Shown piece by piece: positions 1 to 6,625 of a stretch of DNA of 8,550 nt. This stretch comes from Helicobacteraceae bacterium (GTDB lineage: Bacteria; Campylobacterota; Campylobacteria; Campylobacterales; Sulfurimonadaceae). The stretch spans positions 1-8,550 of the forward strand of contig DAOWOG010000035.1 of NCBI GenBank assembly GCA_030642185.1. Reading direction: 5' to 3'. The notes beneath the pieces were generated by a model. It searched no databases. It saw nothing but the letters and a program-made list of their open reading frames with translations, and was not told the DNA's origin. The first letter of the stretch is position 1. The number at the start of each line of letters is the position of its first letter. The translations under genes were made by a program, and so were the position numbers.

Positions 1-2359
1 AGCCAAGTGTTCCGGTCTGTTCACTGACGGTAATGCCGTTAAGCTGACAGAGGTTGCCATTGATATTTTCACATTGAAGAGAATCGGCTTTTGCCGTGGG
101 CGCTATCGAAGTAACGTCCCATATGTGATTTCCCGAATCATCCAAAGCGATTTTTTGTTTGTGCAGGTACTGGGTTGTAGCACTGATCGGTACTTTGTAC
201 TCTGTAATCGTGATCTCTATATTTTCATTATTGACATCATTGACAATATTATCCGTACACCCATTTCCAGCCAGCCAGCCGTCCTCTGAATAAAAACCGA
301 CGCAGACTTTCACATTTCCGCCATACGGTGTAGGCTTACCCTTACTGAATGTATATGTGATCGATCCGCTCACCGTACCTGACATATTGATCCTTCCGGA
401 AGAAATCGGCGTGCCATTGTCGAACATGGCAGTCAGCATATAGTGCGTGGCTGTCGCAGGAAAGTTGGGATCGTCATTATCGGGATAAACGGTTACATTG
501 ATATCGTGCGTTGCAGTCAAAGTTTCAATGTAATTGGCTGGAGAGTTAAGTAGCTCACCCAGTGTCTCACTTATTTCTGCAGCTAGTCCGATAGCCCCCA
601 AAGCAGCCAGTATTTTGCCGATCAAGGGAATGCTGTCAAGCACTTCTCCCTCTTCCAGGTTTTTTTCCATAAGTTTCACAAAAGGATACTCCACTCCTTT
701 GGCAAGTAAAAACTCACCGACTGTTTTTCCCAGTTCAATAAAAACCTTGGGATCAGCCCCAATTGCATAAGCAGCCAAATCGACAGCCATTTCAACAAGT
801 AAATCTATTATCAGGGTGATCACTTGAACAAACGTCATATTTCTCACATCCAATGTGAATGCCCCAAATGTCGAAACCGCACCGAGTGCAAGGAACACTA
901 CCGGTACGGCAAGATTGACTAAGACGGTATTAGCGAATCCGGGTCCTGTAGTATCGTCATACTTCGAGTCAGTGTTCCCCAAACCCCCTGCAATAATCAC
1001 TGCCGACGATGCCATCTCCGGCCAGATAAAAGAGATCTCTTTCGTTTCATGTTTGACGGGAATACCCAGTATTACAAGTTCAGGAGAGAGCATATCCGCA
1101 AATTTAATATCATCACTATCCCATACAGAAGAACCCTTAGGGAAAGAGTCAAGTGTCTCCTCCGGCAAATCGCTCAAATTGATCTTATTGCCATTGCTGT
1201 CAAGGAACTGTATATAGATGCCAAGATAACGCAAAAACCAGTTTTCGACCTTGAAAGTGACTGTGCCTTCATTTTCACTTATGAATGTAGCCTTGTAGCC
1301 ATAGCGTCTGGATTTATTGGGGCAGGTGAGAAAACCATTACTCTCTAAAAGCTGATCTGACTCAACGGTAGTGATACCATTATTAATAACCCAGATCTTC
1401 CCATTGAGTTCCGGATTATCCGCTTCCGGATCAAGGTCGGTTATGTTAACACCAAGTGTCACATCATTTTTCACACTTTCCATCGAAGGGTTGATCGCAT
1501 CGCTTAGAGAAGGATTTGTTAGATTCGAGTACCTTGGAAAATATTGTATCTGCCCTGTAGAGTTAAGATAGGGTTGATTGGTATCTTTATTGATATAAGG
1601 TTCCAATTTAGCCCAGCCATGATCTCCGGTGGTTGCCGGTCCTTGAAACTGTAATATGCCGCTTAACTGTCCAACTTTAACTTCATTAGCAAGTATGTTG
1701 GTTTGAATATGTGCGGCAGAGTCACTCTCCATACTTAGTATTTCAGGATGATGATAGACCAAATCTACTGCATGATCTGGTGATGCTTTGATGGCATCGA
1801 GATGCAGATAAACATCATCAATCGCTATGTTATCAAACACAGAACTCTCTACACCGTAGTGTGCAAGTTTTATAGACGATGAGAACGTCCCAGGTCCTCT
1901 AAAAGCCGCTCGCCGAACCGAATCGATCGGCAGGTGAAAAAAGGAGAGTGGCATACTCCAAACACCTTCAGGATCATCCGGTTTTATGGTACGAATGTAA
2001 CATGCTTGAATACTATCCTTAGGAAAATTCGCTGTAATATGATGGGTTATCTTCCCCTCAGGGATTAATTGTAATAAAGGGTTTTTACTATTTGCAATCA
2101 CACCATCATCTATTTTGATTAATTCGTGAAAATGTGCTCCGGCTACGAGGTGGTGGGTATCGTCTTCATCGGTATGAGAAAGATCGAAGTAGTAGGTTCT
2201 GCTCTCTTTTTTAGTAGCACTGTTATCATCGTCATCGTGACATGCGCTTAAAAAAGGGGTGGAACCAAGTACCGCTCCCGACTGGGCAGAAACTTTAAGA
2301 AACTCTCTGCGATCCATTCCTATTTTTTTACTTAATTCATCAATTATATCTTGCATCAT
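1..2359 (-). CDS. Large Tat-exported lipoprotein of unknown function, C-terminus beyond left edge
   Basis: An uninterrupted frame of 786 codons runs off the left edge; its end is not seen. The N-terminus carries a twin-arginine signal (DRREFLK at about residues 16-22), a weakly hydrophobic stretch, and a lipobox LSAC with Cys40, followed by an Asp run (residues 42-45). It should therefore be exported folded by Tat and lipidated. Residues about 50-470 are mixed and contain no catalytic motif I can name. Residues about 472-604 are strongly hydrophobic and helical, unusual for the middle of an exported protein. Residues about 605-786 look beta-rich. The layout resembles large uncharacterised proteins I recall from cyanobacteria and other bacteria that end in NHL-like propeller repeats; this is memory, not a search. 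ATG at 2359 is followed at once by ATG at 2356, which is better spaced from the Shine-Dalgarno. A start at Met15 is unlikely because an AGG lies only 2 nt before it. It is second in an operon with the pentapeptide lipoprotein. Confidence 0.85.
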   Translation of the reverse strand, partial: MMQDIIDELSKKIGMDRREFLKVSAQSGAVLGSTPFLSACHDDDDNSATKKESRTYYFDLSHTDEDDTHHLVAGAHFHELIKIDDGVIANSKNPLLQLIPEGKITHHITANFPKDSIQACYIRTIKPDDPEGVWSMPLSFFHLPIDSVRRAAFRGPGTFSSSIKLAHYGVESSVFDNIAIDDVYLHLDAIKASPDHAVDLVYHHPEILSMESDSAAHIQTNILANEVKVGQLSGILQFQGPATTGDHGWAKLEPYINKDTNQPYLNSTGQIQYFPRYSNLTNPSLSDAINPSMESVKNDVTLGVNITDLDPEADNPELNGKIWVINNGITTVESDQLLESNGFLTCPNKSRRYGYKATFISENEGTVTFKVENWFLRYLGIYIQFLDSNGNKINLSDLPEETLDSFPKGSSVWDSDDIKFADMLSPELVILGIPVKHETKEISFIWPEMASSAVIIAGGLGNTDSKYDDTTGPGFANTVLVNLAVPVVFLALGAVSTFGAFTLDVRNMTFVQVITLIIDLLVEMAVDLAAYAIGADPKVFIELGKTVGEFLLAKGVEYPFVKLMEKNLEEGEVLDSIPLIGKILAALGAIGLAAEISETLGELLNSPANYIETLTATHDINVTVYPDNDDPNFPATATHYMLTAMFDNGTPISSGRINMSGTVSGSITYTFSKGKPTPYGGNVKVCVGFYSEDGWLAGNGCTDNIVNDVNNENIEITITEYKVPISATTQYLHKQKIALDDSGNHIWDVTSIAPTAKADSLQCENINGNLCQLNGITVSEQTGTLG

Positions 2360-2368
2360 TTTTCCTTA
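2360..2368 (-). promoter_or_regulatory. Shine-Dalgarno overlapping the upstream stop codon (translational coupling)
   Basis: On the minus strand the upstream gene ends TGG-TAA and the text continues GGAAAAATGATG. The AAGGA Shine-Dalgarno (2363-2367) shares bases with that TAA stop (2366-2368). It lies 3 nt from the first ATG and 6 nt from the second, so the second Met may be the one used. Only 6 nt separate stop and start. Ribosomes finishing the first gene would be placed to restart on the second. Confidence 0.75.
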
Positions 2369-4750
2369 CCAGTATATATTTGGGGGCCAGCATGTGTAAT
2401 TTGCATCCGGGATACAGCTTCCGTCTTCGCAATATGAGGCACCCTGAGTTGATTTGTCCATCGATATAGTAGGATGTGTCCAAGCGAATGTATCACAGCC
2501 TCCCGAGTCCCCATTCGGACAGATACAGGTTTCATCTGTAGGAGGAACTACGGTCTGATTGGCATCGATAGAATATGCGTACCACGTGCAGATGGGCTCA
2601 CTTAATGGCATCCATCCTGCAAACGTCGCATGTGCGCTTTGTAGATTAAATATCATTGTATGGCCACTGCTGTCAAGATCGACATAAGCATTTGAAAAAC
2701 TTGTATTTTTCACGTTTGCATCTGAAAAGTCTGCTCCCTGGAGAAAAGCACCGCTGAAGGTTGTGCTTCCTGAACCCGCCTTATCCGATCCAATCTTTGC
2801 ATTGTTAAAGCTTGCCCCGACTAAAACAGCCTCTACAAAATTACTTCCAAAAATTGTACTGTGGCTAAAATCGGCACCTGTCATATAGGTATTGGTGAAC
2901 GTTGTGCCATTTATGGTTGCATAGGCAGCACTCGCACATGTCGTAAAACCACAATCTGCCGGAATACAGCCGCTAGACGTCGTACTGTAGAAATTTGCAT
3001 CCGTAAATTTAGCCTCACTGAGATTTGAATAGGCAAGATTGACATTTTTCAATTGGGCACCTTCCAGTGTTGCCCCATTACTATTACTAAGACTATTGCC
3101 GTTTAAAGAAGCACCGCACAATGTGCTTCCCGTAAGATCAGTTTCATTTAAATTGGCACCATATAGTTTAGCATAGCGCATATCTGATTTTTCCAGTTTG
3201 GAGTTATTGAACTTGGTATTGGCTAGGTTGGCATAACGTAGTGAAACATCATTTAAAGAACGGTTGCTTAGATCCGCTCCAGCAAGGTTACAGTAGTCAC
3301 ATTGATGAGAGGAGAGAAAAACCTTTTTAGCATTGAACACTTTGAGTGATCCGACTGCCTCTAAGTCAATAGGAGTGCTTAAACACCCTTCATCCATCCC
3401 GACTATCAGACCTGGAGTTCCATAATCCTTCTCACCGAAAAGAGAGAGTGTTGTGTAATCTCCACCAAGTTTAATTGATTTAATTTGCGCTAACACCAAC
3501 CGAGCCGCTTTAGGAATCTCACTAATATTGCTATCAACAATATAGGTTGCTCCTTTCAGATCACAAGATTCTGATAGAGCAACTTCTCCTGCTTGAAGTG
3601 CATAGCTTGATCCGTCTTTATACAGAGGCATATTTTTATTCATCGTAAATTTTGTTGAATCACTCGAGCCTTTGCTTGCACCTGTTCTATACATTAAACT
3701 GTTTTCAGCTGCATAGAGTGATGAATCACTTGGAGGTACAAATCCTCCTCCTTCATACCACAGCTCATACGTCTCATCAGCTTCTTGTTTCAGGTAAAGA
3801 CTAACATCCATCGTAAACTTAACGGACTTTGGATTAGGGTTGGACGGATCAGGCTTTGGCCAATGTTCAAAAAATGACATAAAAATCTTGGTAGGAAACT
3901 CTAGTAAATTTGATTCATCTTGTGAGTCCACACAAAAAAACTCATCATTATTTTCTGTCCACAAAATTCTTTCAGGAACACATGCACCATAGATCAATTG
4001 ATTTGGTATCCAGTCATATCCCTCGATAACCTCCTTGTTCATATCATCTTTTTTTAAAGTGAAAAGATGACGTCTCTCTTTAAAATTTGAACTCTCAGAG
4101 AGTGGAACAACTGCTAAAAAGTCTTGTTTATCCGGGAAAACATACGGAGAGTATCGATCTTTAGAATAGTAGAGAAAATCCATCGATTTAGCTGCAAGGT
4201 ATTGTCCGTCATAACTATCGTTCGTAACTTGAAGCGAATAATAGGGAGGGTTGGAATCAGCTGTAAGATTCATATCTGAGAGCAGGTTCTCGGCATCTGT
4301 ATTGGAAGGATGGTGGATGAATGCCACTGTTCCCTTTTCAGGAACCTTGGCGGCATCATGCGTAATCTGCATACTGTATCTACCAGCATCCAGATAAAGG
4401 TTTTTACACCCATCTCCTTTTTGAAGCGAAAGCATTACGTTACTGTTTTCATCAACGAATGTCATTTTCTCAATATACTTCTCATTACTATCAATACAGA
4501 ATACATACGCTCCGCTCTCTTCATACTCATAGCGTACACTGTGTTCTTCACTACTATTAGGCTGTTGTGATGAGCTGATGTCAAGAAGAATAGTATTTTC
4601 TATCTTGGCGTGAAGCGCACTGTTTTTAGAGAACTCATCCTCATAAAACCACGCTTTTTCCGTTGGCGTTGAACTACTGTCTCCGCAACTGTTAAACAGA
4701 ACCAATAGTATAAAAAGTATTCCGGAATAGATAAAATTTCTTTTCAACAT
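2366..4750 (-). CDS. Pentapeptide-repeat lipoprotein with possible beta/gamma-crystallin-like segment and Cys-rich tail
   Basis: 794 residues. The start at 4750 is chosen because AAGGAG stands 5 nt before it and it gives a clean lipoprotein signal: Lys/Arg at 3-4, a hydrophobic core at 6-19, and Cys22 in FNSC. An in-frame ATG at 4798 would add 16 residues without a good ribosome binding site. Residues 23 to about 387 are not recognised. Residues about 388-472 show two Greek-key-like stretches (GEVALSE... and TTLSLFGEKDYG..., joined by QIKSIKL), similar to the beta/gamma-crystallin fold but without the acidic Ca-binding pair. A CxxC (484-487) opens about 30 A(D/N)LxX-type pentapeptide repeats to about 690, expected to form a right-handed quadrilateral helix. 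These are broken by an insert with three Cys near 595-615. The last 75 residues hold seven Cys, suiting disulphides outside the cytoplasm. First gene of an operon with the Tat lipoprotein. Pentapeptide proteins have many roles, and none can be assigned here. The lipoprotein and pentapeptide calls are firm; the crystallin call is tentative. Confidence 0.88.
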   Translation of the reverse strand: MLKRNFIYSGILFILLVLFNSCGDSSSTPTEKAWFYEDEFSKNSALHAKIENTILLDISSSQQPNSSEEHSVRYEYEESGAYVFCIDSNEKYIEKMTFVDENSNVMLSLQKGDGCKNLYLDAGRYSMQITHDAAKVPEKGTVAFIHHPSNTDAENLLSDMNLTADSNPPYYSLQVTNDSYDGQYLAAKSMDFLYYSKDRYSPYVFPDKQDFLAVVPLSESSNFKERRHLFTLKKDDMNKEVIEGYDWIPNQLIYGACVPERILWTENNDEFFCVDSQDESNLLEFPTKIFMSFFEHWPKPDPSNPNPKSVKFTMDVSLYLKQEADETYELWYEGGGFVPPSDSSLYAAENSLMYRTGASKGSSDSTKFTMNKNMPLYKDGSSYALQAGEVALSESCDLKGATYIVDSNISEIPKAARLVLAQIKSIKLGGDYTTLSLFGEKDYGTPGLIVGMDEGCLSTPIDLEAVGSLKVFNAKKVFLSSHQCDYCNLAGADLSNRSLNDVSLRYANLANTKFNNSKLEKSDMRYAKLYGANLNETDLTGSTLCGASLNGNSLSNSNGATLEGAQLKNVNLAYSNLSEAKFTDANFYSTTSSGCIPADCGFTTCASAAYATINGTTFTNTYMTGADFSHSTIFGSNFVEAVLVGASFNNAKIGSDKAGSGSTTFSGAFLQGADFSDANVKNTSFSNAYVDLDSSGHTMIFNLQSAHATFAGWMPLSEPICTWYAYSIDANQTVVPPTDETCICPNGDSGGCDTFAWTHPTISMDKSTQGASYCEDGSCIPDANYTCWPPNIYW

Positions 4751-4755
4751 TCTCA

Positions 4756-4761
4756 CTCCTT
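4756..4761 (-). promoter_or_regulatory. Strong Shine-Dalgarno fixing the pentapeptide lipoprotein start
   Basis: AAGGAG on the minus strand, followed by a 5-nt spacer (TGAGA) and the ATG at 4750. No comparable site precedes the in-frame ATG at 4798, so the shorter protein with an N-terminal lipoprotein signal is preferred. Confidence 0.8.
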
Positions 4762-4997
4762 TTTCAATAAAAAAATTCTCTTGGCATTTGCAAACCATGC
4801 AATTTCTTAAATATATCTTATATTAATCATACTCCTATTTTTATTAACTCACTATAAAAAAAGAGACTGTGCATGACTGACTTCTTATGCCTTATTAAAA
4901 AAGTCTATCATTAAAAAATGTTGAAAAAATGTCAGTTGAATTTAGGGCATCGATTAAACATTTCAGCACATATTTCATGAAGCAGCAGTAGCATTAA

Positions 4998-5003
4998 TAT
5001 AAT
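4998..5003 (+). promoter_or_regulatory. Candidate -10 box for the ZIP transporter gene
   Basis: A perfect TATAAT ends 21 nt before the ATG at 5025, so a transcript would start near 5010 with a very short leader of about 15 nt carrying a weak GAGAGA ribosome site (5015-5020). The best -35-like hexamer is TTTCAT at 4973-4978, at a long 19-nt spacing. Promoters with a strong -10 and a poor -35 are common in Campylobacterota. Confidence 0.45.
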
Positions 5004-5024
5004 TGATCTAGAAAGAGAGATTTC

Positions 5025-5771
5025 ATGAGTGTTGTCACGTTCAAAGCTATAATGGTTCTTTTCATCATAGCAACAGCTTTGGCCGGTGCTTACCTCGCTT
5101 TCAAACTTAAAAAGAGCAACCGGAACACGCTCTATTTTTCACTTGGAAATACTTTTGCCGCCGGTATTTTTCTGGGTGCCGGACTCATCCATATGCTTCC
5201 GGATGCCACGGAGGGTTTTCATGCTGTTCTTGAAAGTGCTTTCCCCTTTGGCCCGTTTGTAGCATCGCTTGGATTTTTGTTGATCCTGTTTGTTGAAAAA
5301 GCAATGACTGGCAGCCTGAAGGAAAGCACCTCTTCTTATGTTTTGATTCTTATTTTATCCGTCCACTCCATCATAGTCGGTATCGCTTTTGGAACAGAAT
5401 CCGCAATGGAACAGTCTATTATTATCGCTATCGCAGTTTTGGCGCACAAAGGCTCAGCTGCTTTTGCCCTGGCTGTCAGTATGTTGAAAAGTAACATGCA
5501 GACAGAACGCATCATCAAACTCATCATCATGTTCAGTCTTATGACACCGCTCGGCATACTGATCGGGGTATGGATCGCAAACGCCTTAAGCGGACAGGCA
5601 GCACAATTCAGTATCGCCCTCTTTGACGCTCTTGCAGCCGGCACTTTTCTTTATATTGCCATTATGGAGATCTTCAATGAAGAGTTTGAACAGAGCAGTC
5701 ATACCTATCTGAAACTTATGATGGCCGCCTCAGGATTGCTTTTGATGGCACTTCTCGCCCTCTGGCTTTAA
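5025..5771 (+). CDS. ZIP-family divalent metal (zinc/iron) transporter
   Basis: 248 residues, an inner-membrane permease expected to bring Zn(II), Fe(II) or a related metal into the cytoplasm. Eight membrane segments can be placed at about 8-27, 36-58, 76-92, 105-124, 132-153, 163-186, 193-214 and 227-248. Family marks are FLGAGLIHMLPDA (about 49-61) after segment 2, HSIIVG at 114-119 in segment 4, and HKGSAAFAL at 141-149 in segment 5. The TM2 and TM5 signatures look more like the eukaryotic ZIP1-3 branch than the BbZIP branch. The segment 3-4 loop is only about 12 residues and has no His cluster. In both metal-site helices the Glu of the HNxPEG-type motif is replaced (Val118 and Ala145), so the binuclear site seen in BbZIP is probably reduced. 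It stands alone, with a divergent lipoprotein operon upstream and budA convergent 8 bp downstream. No clear Zur or Fur box was recognised. Substrate is not predictable from sequence alone. Confidence 0.9.
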   Translation: MSVVTFKAIMVLFIIATALAGAYLAFKLKKSNRNTLYFSLGNTFAAGIFLGAGLIHMLPDATEGFHAVLESAFPFGPFVASLGFLLILFVEKAMTGSLKESTSSYVLILILSVHSIIVGIAFGTESAMEQSIIIAIAVLAHKGSAAFALAVSMLKSNMQTERIIKLIIMFSLMTPLGILIGVWIANALSGQAAQFSIALFDALAAGTFLYIAIMEIFNEEFEQSSHTYLKLMMAASGLLLMALLALWL

Positions 5772-5816
5772 GGGCACCTCTAAAAACTCCGGTTATCTTT
5801 TTTTTCAACTTTTTTT
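5757..5816. terminator. Possible shared terminator region between convergent ZIP and budA genes
   Basis: GCCCT and AGGGC (5757-5761 and 5771-5775) form a perfect 5-bp stem with a 9-nt loop across the ZIP stop codon. On the plus strand, U-runs of 8 (5798-5805) and 7 (5810-5816) follow, but 22 nt after the stem. A second pairing, CCTCTA with TAGAGG (5777-5782 with 5818-5823), encloses those runs. Neither is a textbook intrinsic terminator. The runs lie inside the last codons of budA, where they encode a Lys-rich tail. Confidence 0.3.
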
Positions 5817-6523
5817 ATAGAGGCATCATCTTTATTATCAAGGTTGACATACTCAAACAATGGTGTGTGGATAAGGTGCATTCCAAAATCATACAATGGT
5901 GTTACCTCAAGAGTAGCACTTCGCAGTTTCAGGTCAAACAGATGCCCGCCAACACGCCGGGATACATCCAGAAAATGAAAATGAAAGCCGGGAACATTGA
6001 TGGCATTCATGTACTCTGGAAACCAGAAACCGACTGCGGTTCCAGATATATCATCAAATGTGAAGGTTGTCTGTACCTGAGAGATCGTTTCGCTTAGAGG
6101 TCTGTGTCCCTGGGGTTGAGGATGTTCGGAACGAACATCAATATGTGCGAAATCACCCTTCAGGCACAGCGCGTAGATAATATTACGAGATTCAAACATA
6201 GATGCTATCTGTTCTTGTAAGGCATCAAGGCTATCAAATCGGTCCAGTACTTTGCTGTACGTCTTTTTGAAATGGGTGACAAGGGCAAAAGGCGTCTTCA
6301 TCTGTGGCGCTACCACATGTGCTTTGCCCTCTGCATCAATACGATAAAAATGTCCATCAAGCGCAATCATTTCACCATTGACAGCATCAAAAGTCCCGAT
6401 GCCGAAATCACCATAGTGTGCTAACTCATCAAAACGCATATCTCCTTCATACACCCCATTTAAAAGTGAGCGTATCGTGCCGACCTGATATAACATGTTT
6501 CTGTTCTTAGATGATAAAACCAT
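5780..6523 (-). CDS. budA: Alpha-acetolactate decarboxylase
   Basis: 247 residues, cytoplasmic (no signal peptide). Converts (S)-2-acetolactate to (R)-acetoin and CO2 (EC 4.1.1.5), draining acetolactate away from valine/leucine synthesis. The family is recognised along the whole length: LYQVGTIRSLLNGVYEGDM (11-29), GDFGIGTFDAVNGEMIALDG (38-57), RSEHPQPQGHRPL (131-143) and GTAVGFWFPEYMNAINVPGF (161-180). The zinc ligands H181, H183 and H194 keep the HxH-x10-H spacing of the Bacillus brevis enzyme. E51 and R131 match its conserved Glu and Arg. The C-terminus ends in a Lys/Asp-rich tail whose Glu (about 240) may be the late active-site Glu. The ATG at 6523 has only a weak AAGA-type ribosome site; Met10 is an alternative that would still keep the whole domain. 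No acetolactate synthase or butanediol dehydrogenase gene is beside it. It is divergent from the purine permease, and a perfect inverted repeat touches its start codon. Confidence 0.95.
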   Translation of the reverse strand: MVLSSKNRNMLYQVGTIRSLLNGVYEGDMRFDELAHYGDFGIGTFDAVNGEMIALDGHFYRIDAEGKAHVVAPQMKTPFALVTHFKKTYSKVLDRFDSLDALQEQIASMFESRNIIYALCLKGDFAHIDVRSEHPQPQGHRPLSETISQVQTTFTFDDISGTAVGFWFPEYMNAINVPGFHFHFLDVSRRVGGHLFDLKLRSATLEVTPLYDFGMHLIHTPLFEYVNLDNKDDASIKKVEKKDNRSF

Positions 6524-6539
6524 ATTATCTTGGATAATA
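6523..6539. promoter_or_regulatory. Perfect 7-3-7 inverted repeat at the budA start, candidate operator
   Basis: TATTATC-TTG-GATAATA reads as two perfect 7-bp arms around a 3-bp centre. It ends on the last base of the budA ATG complement (6523). A TATTAT that could serve as a budA -10 box lies inside it, so a protein bound here would block transcription start. No regulator gene is in the window and I do not match the site to a known box with certainty. Confidence 0.5.
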
Positions 6540-6569
6540 CAAAATTACATATTAATACCACATACACTT

Positions 6570-6603
6570 ATGCACTTTTTATCGTATCTATGCAAAAATG
6601 CAT
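6570..6603. promoter_or_regulatory. Repeated ATGCA elements upstream of the purine permease gene
   Basis: ATGCA occurs at 6570-6574 and, exactly 20 nt (about two helical turns) on, at 6590-6594. The second copy forms an inverted repeat with TGCAT at 6599-6603 around AAAA. These lie between the budA start and the ribosome site of the permease (GAGG at 6615-6618 and AGGAA at 6620-6624) and could be operator half-sites or part of its promoter region. No clear -35/-10 pair was found. Confidence 0.25.
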
Positions 6604-6625
6604 TAGCTTGATATGAGGTAGGAAT

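Larger units (their letters stand above)
4751..5024. other. AT-rich divergent intergenic region with A-tracts
   Basis: This 274-bp region separates the minus-strand lipoprotein operon from the plus-strand ZIP gene and must hold promoters for both. I see no open frame or RNA gene in it. A-runs of 6-7 lie at 4856-4862, 4897-4902, 4913-4918 and 4924-4929. ATTAAAAAA occurs twice (4894-4902 and 4910-4918), and a related TTGAAAAAATG follows at 4921-4931. The last three runs are 16 and 11 nt apart centre to centre, close to helical phasing, so the DNA may be curved or bind a nucleoid protein. For the minus-strand operon no convincing -35/-10 pair stands out; TATATT- and TATAAG-like hexamers exist near 4810-4830. 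Confidence 0.5.

Noticed and set aside
74..289. Plus-strand 71-residue frame near the left edge
   Set aside because: Antisense to the Tat lipoprotein coding frame, with low-complexity content and no supporting motif.
534..1571. Open frames on the plus strand at 534-770, 855-1217, 1049-1348 and 1371-1571
   Set aside because: They lie opposite the continuous 786-codon minus-strand frame with its Tat lipoprotein signal, overlap each other, and show no ribosome site or family resemblance.
4751..4798. Longer start of the pentapeptide lipoprotein at 4798
   Set aside because: It has no ribosome site and would bury the lipoprotein signal 16 residues inside; the ATG at 4750 has AAGGAG at good spacing.
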